A stretch of 64,000 nt of DNA from Trichoderma breve. Its lineage: Eukaryota > Ascomycota > Sordariomycetes > Hypocreales > Hypocreaceae. Numbering within the stretch: position 1 is the first letter of the stretch; each line of letters begins with the position of its first letter. The position numbers and the translations under genes are program-made. This document shows, piece by piece, positions 60,448-64,000 of this stretch. A model generated the notes under the pieces. The model ran no database searches, had not been told where the DNA came from, and was given only the letters and a program-made list of their open reading frames with translations. The stretch is taken from the NCBI RefSeq assembly GCF_028502605.1, contig NC_079234.1, positions 3,534,001-3,598,000 on the forward strand, written 5' to 3'.

Positions 60448-62319
60448 GATTAATACCAAAGGATATGCAGCATTATACGACTCGAATGTTGAAATTATGG
60501 TCGGCAGTTGTTGGACTCAGGAGTTCTCCGTGTTGTGATTGCAGCTAGGTAGGTTGACCGACGCCTGGGGACATCGGTTGTTATGTATGTTCGATAATAT
60601 AAAGTTTGTTCGAAAAGTATATCTATGACTGTTTTTTTCCAACAAGAAGTACAATCTTTGAGCTACTGCGATCCATTTCCCAACGTATCAGCCACTGCTG
60701 CGTCACTAGACCTGGCACGTGGGGATCGGTGCTACATAGGTACATTAGTAGTCAAGCACCACCAAGTTATCTCACTGTGCTTCTGGACCAAGGCTACAGA
60801 CATGCTCTCTCATAACGTGGCCCTTTTCTCACGTAAAACAGAGCGCTTTAATATCAGATTGCTCCTAGTCTCGTTTCCTCCAGCGTCTTTCGCTGTGCTG
60901 TAAAATATCAAGGTGTAGATAAGCTGGACTTTGTAACTGCTCGAGGTATTGCGTTGCATATGATTCACGAATGATTGCTAGCCCAGAATAGCCCAAAGGA
61001 GACGACGACTTCCTACAGGAAGGAAGGCTTTTGCGAAAGCAGTAAGATCTTTTTATCTTCCCTCAGTACCTAAGGTATCTGTTAGCCTTACGCTGGAATG
61101 ACTGCGTGCCTTTCCTGATATTGAACTGAACAGCATCAATACAATAGCTAAGGGGCATATGCACGTTGATATGAGCTGTAATTTATACTCATGCTACAAG
61201 GTGAATCATTATCTCATGTTGCATAGGAACGCTTTGTGTGCATATTTTCTTCTTCAATAACTCGCTCAGCTGACCACTGCATGAGATAGTACCTATACCT
61301 AACTCTACCTTCGAATCCATCAGATAAAGCTAGCTGCAATCCTCGAGGCCCCTGAGTTTCTACCCGCTTGAGCCTCAAAAACCATCCTTGGTTCCGCTGT
61401 GCACAAACTCGATCCATCGCTTACTACTCATCGCAGTGGGCTGACAAACCGAGCAGTTACACGCATCCTCCCATTGCCTTCGATCAGCCTCAAAGGAAGG
61501 CCACCATCAACGGTAAAGGGCAGTCCGTAATTTCGAGTCATCATCGTAACTGGTCATCATTTCATCCCGTTCCTCTTCCTCCTGCAGCTGCGATTTCTTT
61601 CTCCCTCTCCTTCTTCAACGCTGCGGCTGTTGCCGTACTTCCACTTTGCTTCTCCTCTCCGCTCATGGTCTAATGCCATGGTTCGACAACGTTCGTCCAC
61701 AGCGATGTTGCAATGCTGCATCACGCTGACCAAATACATGTTCGCTAAGACTATCGCCGGTCTTTGCCGTCAATGTCACCTTATGCTGCCCATCTCCCCA
61801 TTTAAAGTGTAGTCGTCTTCTCCTTCATGCTCCATCTAAGAGCTCGTCAGCTGGGGGCTATCGCCGCCAGCTCATCCGCGAAATCTCATGCCGGAGTCGC
61901 CCATGCTTTGAAGTAAAGCTCGCAGGCTCAATGTTCGAAATCATGTTCTGGCATAAATCGGATTTCCTTCTCTCACGGGCCAAGGTGTCGACCACGTGGA
62001 CATACACACAAAAAGAGTCGTCATCCCAAATGTAGACTTGGCTGTAAACGCTCATGGGCCGCCGTATCACAACTGTTCAATGCGCCTCTTTACCTTCTTT
62101 TCTCTTCCTCCACCACCTCCTCTTTTTTTTGGTTGAAATGAGTATTGTATAATTTGTTCCTTTGCAAGATAAAACTACCGCAAAGTAATCCAGAGCTGTG
62201 ATGGAAAGCCAGAAACTGCCGCGGCGAGCGAATAGCAGCCAAAAACCTGATAGATATGCAACGCTCAGGGTGACTCTTCTTTATGTCTTTTGCAAATCTA
62301 GTCGTGCATGTCCAATCCC
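60448..62319. other. Intergenic spacer containing the right repeat copy
   Basis: About 1.9 kb between the BTB gene start and the PBP1 stop. It contains the repeat copy at 61129-61199. Other frames here are short and do not look like protein, and I find no degraded second BTB copy by eye. Confidence 0.4.
61129..61199. repeat. Diverged 71-bp direct repeat, right copy
   Basis: Same orientation as 59423-59493 and about 80% identical to it, sharing AACAGCATCAATACAAT and TGATATGAGCTGT exactly. Differences are mainly C/T and G/A. Confidence 0.7.
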
Positions 62320-64000
62320 CTACTTAGCTTCATCCGATCCCTCCACCTCCTGGCTCTTGGGAGACGTGGAAGATGTACGATTGGCCTGCGGGGCCGGATG
62401 AGGATGGCTCTGTGGTACATGATGTTGCTGCTGTTGCTTGTTGTTGCTATTGTTGTTGTTGTTATAGCTGCTGGGTGGCTGTGGGCTGTAGTGGTGCGGC
62501 ACTTGCTGAGGGTTCGCCGCGAAATGTTGAGGCCCAGGTCCGTTATAAGGTCGCGCATTGGACACTGCAAACGTCAGCCCGGAAGGTTCCCCTCCAGTTC
62601 AGTAATAAAGGCTTCACTGACTTGGTGCACTGGTTTGTGCTGGGCCGTATGCCGGCTGGGTGTATTGGATGCTGGGGCTCATTCCGTACATGTTATGCCC
62701 TTGCTGAGACCCCTGATGAACCATCATGGGTGCGGCTGGCCGTCCCGGGCTGGGATATCCGTTAGCTCCCGGCACCTGCTGCGGCGGGCCAGTGGGTGGC
62801 ATGAACTGTGGGTGGTGTCCACCTGGATACATCAGGTGAGGGGCCATCATTCCCTGGGGTCCCGGAATGAACTGTGGCTGCATCATCATTGGAGCTCCCA
62901 TATGCCCCTGTGCCGGCACGTAGTGCGGGTTGTTAGAGTAGCTCCTAAACTGACCGAGCTGAGGGTTACCGGCACCGAGGAAGACCGGCTGTCCATACGG
63001 GACCTGAGCCCCTGGGTTAACTGGCGGGTACGCCACGGGCAATTGTCCCATGCGGGGTGAGGCGAACGACTGGGCTGAGTTGGAGTGCATCATCCGGTGG
63101 TCGTCGTTACCGTATGGCTGGTGAGGCACAGGCCCATGCTGCGGTGTGTGCATCTGCATCGGGGGCATGTGTGGAGACTGTCGCGGCATCATGTTATGGG
63201 CACCTTGTTGGAGGTGGAAGGGCAGTTGATGCTGGTGAGCCATCTGAGGCACAACATGAGGCGGGTTCGGGGTAGCCATGGAGGGGGCCAAGAAAGGCTG
63301 TCGCTCAAAGTACTCCTTGTAGGTAAGATGCATAGTAGAGTCGGACTTTTCGTCATCCTGCAGCTGGCGCCAGGTAGGCAAGGTGTCGTAGGATGGCCGC
63401 AGACCACCATTGTCATCCCAGTTCCTGCCTTGAGGCGGGACAATGGTCTTGATGTGTGACAGAATGTAACACTTGTTGACGTCGATAGCCTTGGTCTTTC
63501 GCCGGATGAGCTGCCCCTGAGGTTGATTGACGGCATTGGCCGCATCAGTGACATGATTGGCGGCAGATCGGGGGCTAGATCCTGCACTCGGATGTCCATT
63601 CGGGTTGAAAGACGGGGCGAAGGGACTAGGTCTGAATTCGTTGCTATTGGGGTTCAGTTTCGCTCCAAGATGGCCACTGTGCCGCCGAGCGTAGTCCGCG
63701 CCGTTAGCTGGACCAGTGGGCGGTGCACGAATTTCGGGACCGACAGCATGCTGGTGGGGAGCAGGAGGCTGAGAGAACTTTTGCTGCTCCACGTTGCGGA
63801 TGCGCTGCGCCAGTGTGCCATTTGCATGAGGCTGCGGCGCATGTTGAGGACCCACGCGGCCGTTTCGGTAGCCTTGGTTGTGATACTGCTGCTGGGTGAA
63901 CTGTTGGCGAGGGCCAGTATGACGGTTGGATCCACCGTTCGGGGGCGTGGCCTGGGGAACAGGAGCCCCCCGTGCAGGCCGGGTCTCGACGGCGGGAGGT
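62320..64000 (-). CDS. PBP1: Ataxin-2 / Pab1-binding protein PBP1 (C-terminal part, 5' end outside window)
   Basis: Two exons are visible (62622 to beyond 64000, and 62320-62564), about 541 codons; the start lies to the right. Donor GTCAGT is unusual but gives the only good join (TSAPMSNARPYNG), with acceptor TTTGCAG. A PAM2-like motif, KLNPNSNEFRP, sits in the middle and would bind the MLLE domain of poly(A)-binding protein. Around it are Gln/Pro/His/Met-rich segments typical of the ataxin-2 C-terminus, and a fungal block KSDSTMHLTYKEYFERQPFL. The tail has poly-Asn and poly-Gln runs. The Lsm and LsmAD domains expected in the N-terminal half are off the window. In yeast Pbp1 regulates poly(A) tails, stress granules and TORC1. 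The name rests on motif and layout. Confidence 0.72.

Overview
This is nuclear DNA of a filamentous ascomycete (Pezizomycotina). Genes have short GT-AG introns, mostly 55-130 nt with CTNAY branch sites, and are separated by 0.3-3.6 kb spacers rich in CT tracts. The protein set (SOG2, a TOM1/HUWE1-type HECT ligase of about 4,000 residues, an AA11 chitin-type LPMO, ataxin-2/PBP1, a Hypocreales-like alpha-tubulin) fits Sordariomycetes, probably Hypocreales. That placement is inference; no marker here fixes the species.

Layout. 1-92: first exon of an unknown minus-strand gene that leaves the window. 2234-8785: SOG2 (RAM signalling), a BLOC-1 subunit 1-like protein and TSC13 (very-long-chain enoyl-CoA reductase). 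10185-12480: a spliced but apparently broken gene of unknown function. 13345-17688: ribosomal protein S8 and a GYP5-like Rab GAP. 21324-33906: TOM1, an 8-exon gene encoding 4,029 residues. 34660-40454: ribosomal protein S6, CTF8, DPH1 and a secreted aldose 1-epimerase. 42082-48960: a minus-strand run of V-ATPase subunit B, HMG-CoA lyase and alpha-tubulin. 51380-54473: a PGA1-like GPI-mannosyltransferase subunit and a WW-domain, low-complexity protein. 56348-60447: an AA11 LPMO and a BTB/POZ protein. 62320 to the right edge: the C-terminal part of PBP1/ataxin-2.

Most genes are single-copy housekeeping genes in unrelated pathways (translation, diphthamide, vacuole acidification, leucine catabolism, cytoskeleton, GPI anchors, sister-chromatid cohesion), so there is no operon-like logic. 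I see no biosynthetic cluster, intact transposon, CRISPR array or convincing tRNA. The accessory-looking parts are the broken gene at 10-12.5 kb, the long spacers at 17.7-21.3 kb and 49-51.4 kb, and the 59.4-61.2 kb segment, where a BTB gene lies between two diverged direct repeats.

Exon boundaries were worked out by hand from splice consensus and reading-frame continuity. For all named spliced genes except the first-exon fragment and the broken gene, the exon lengths sum to an intact reading frame. I found no convincing new multi-gene system. The best leads are the repeat-flanked BTB locus, the decaying spliced gene, a GC-AG intron in the V-ATPase gene, and an over-represented intergenic 9-mer.
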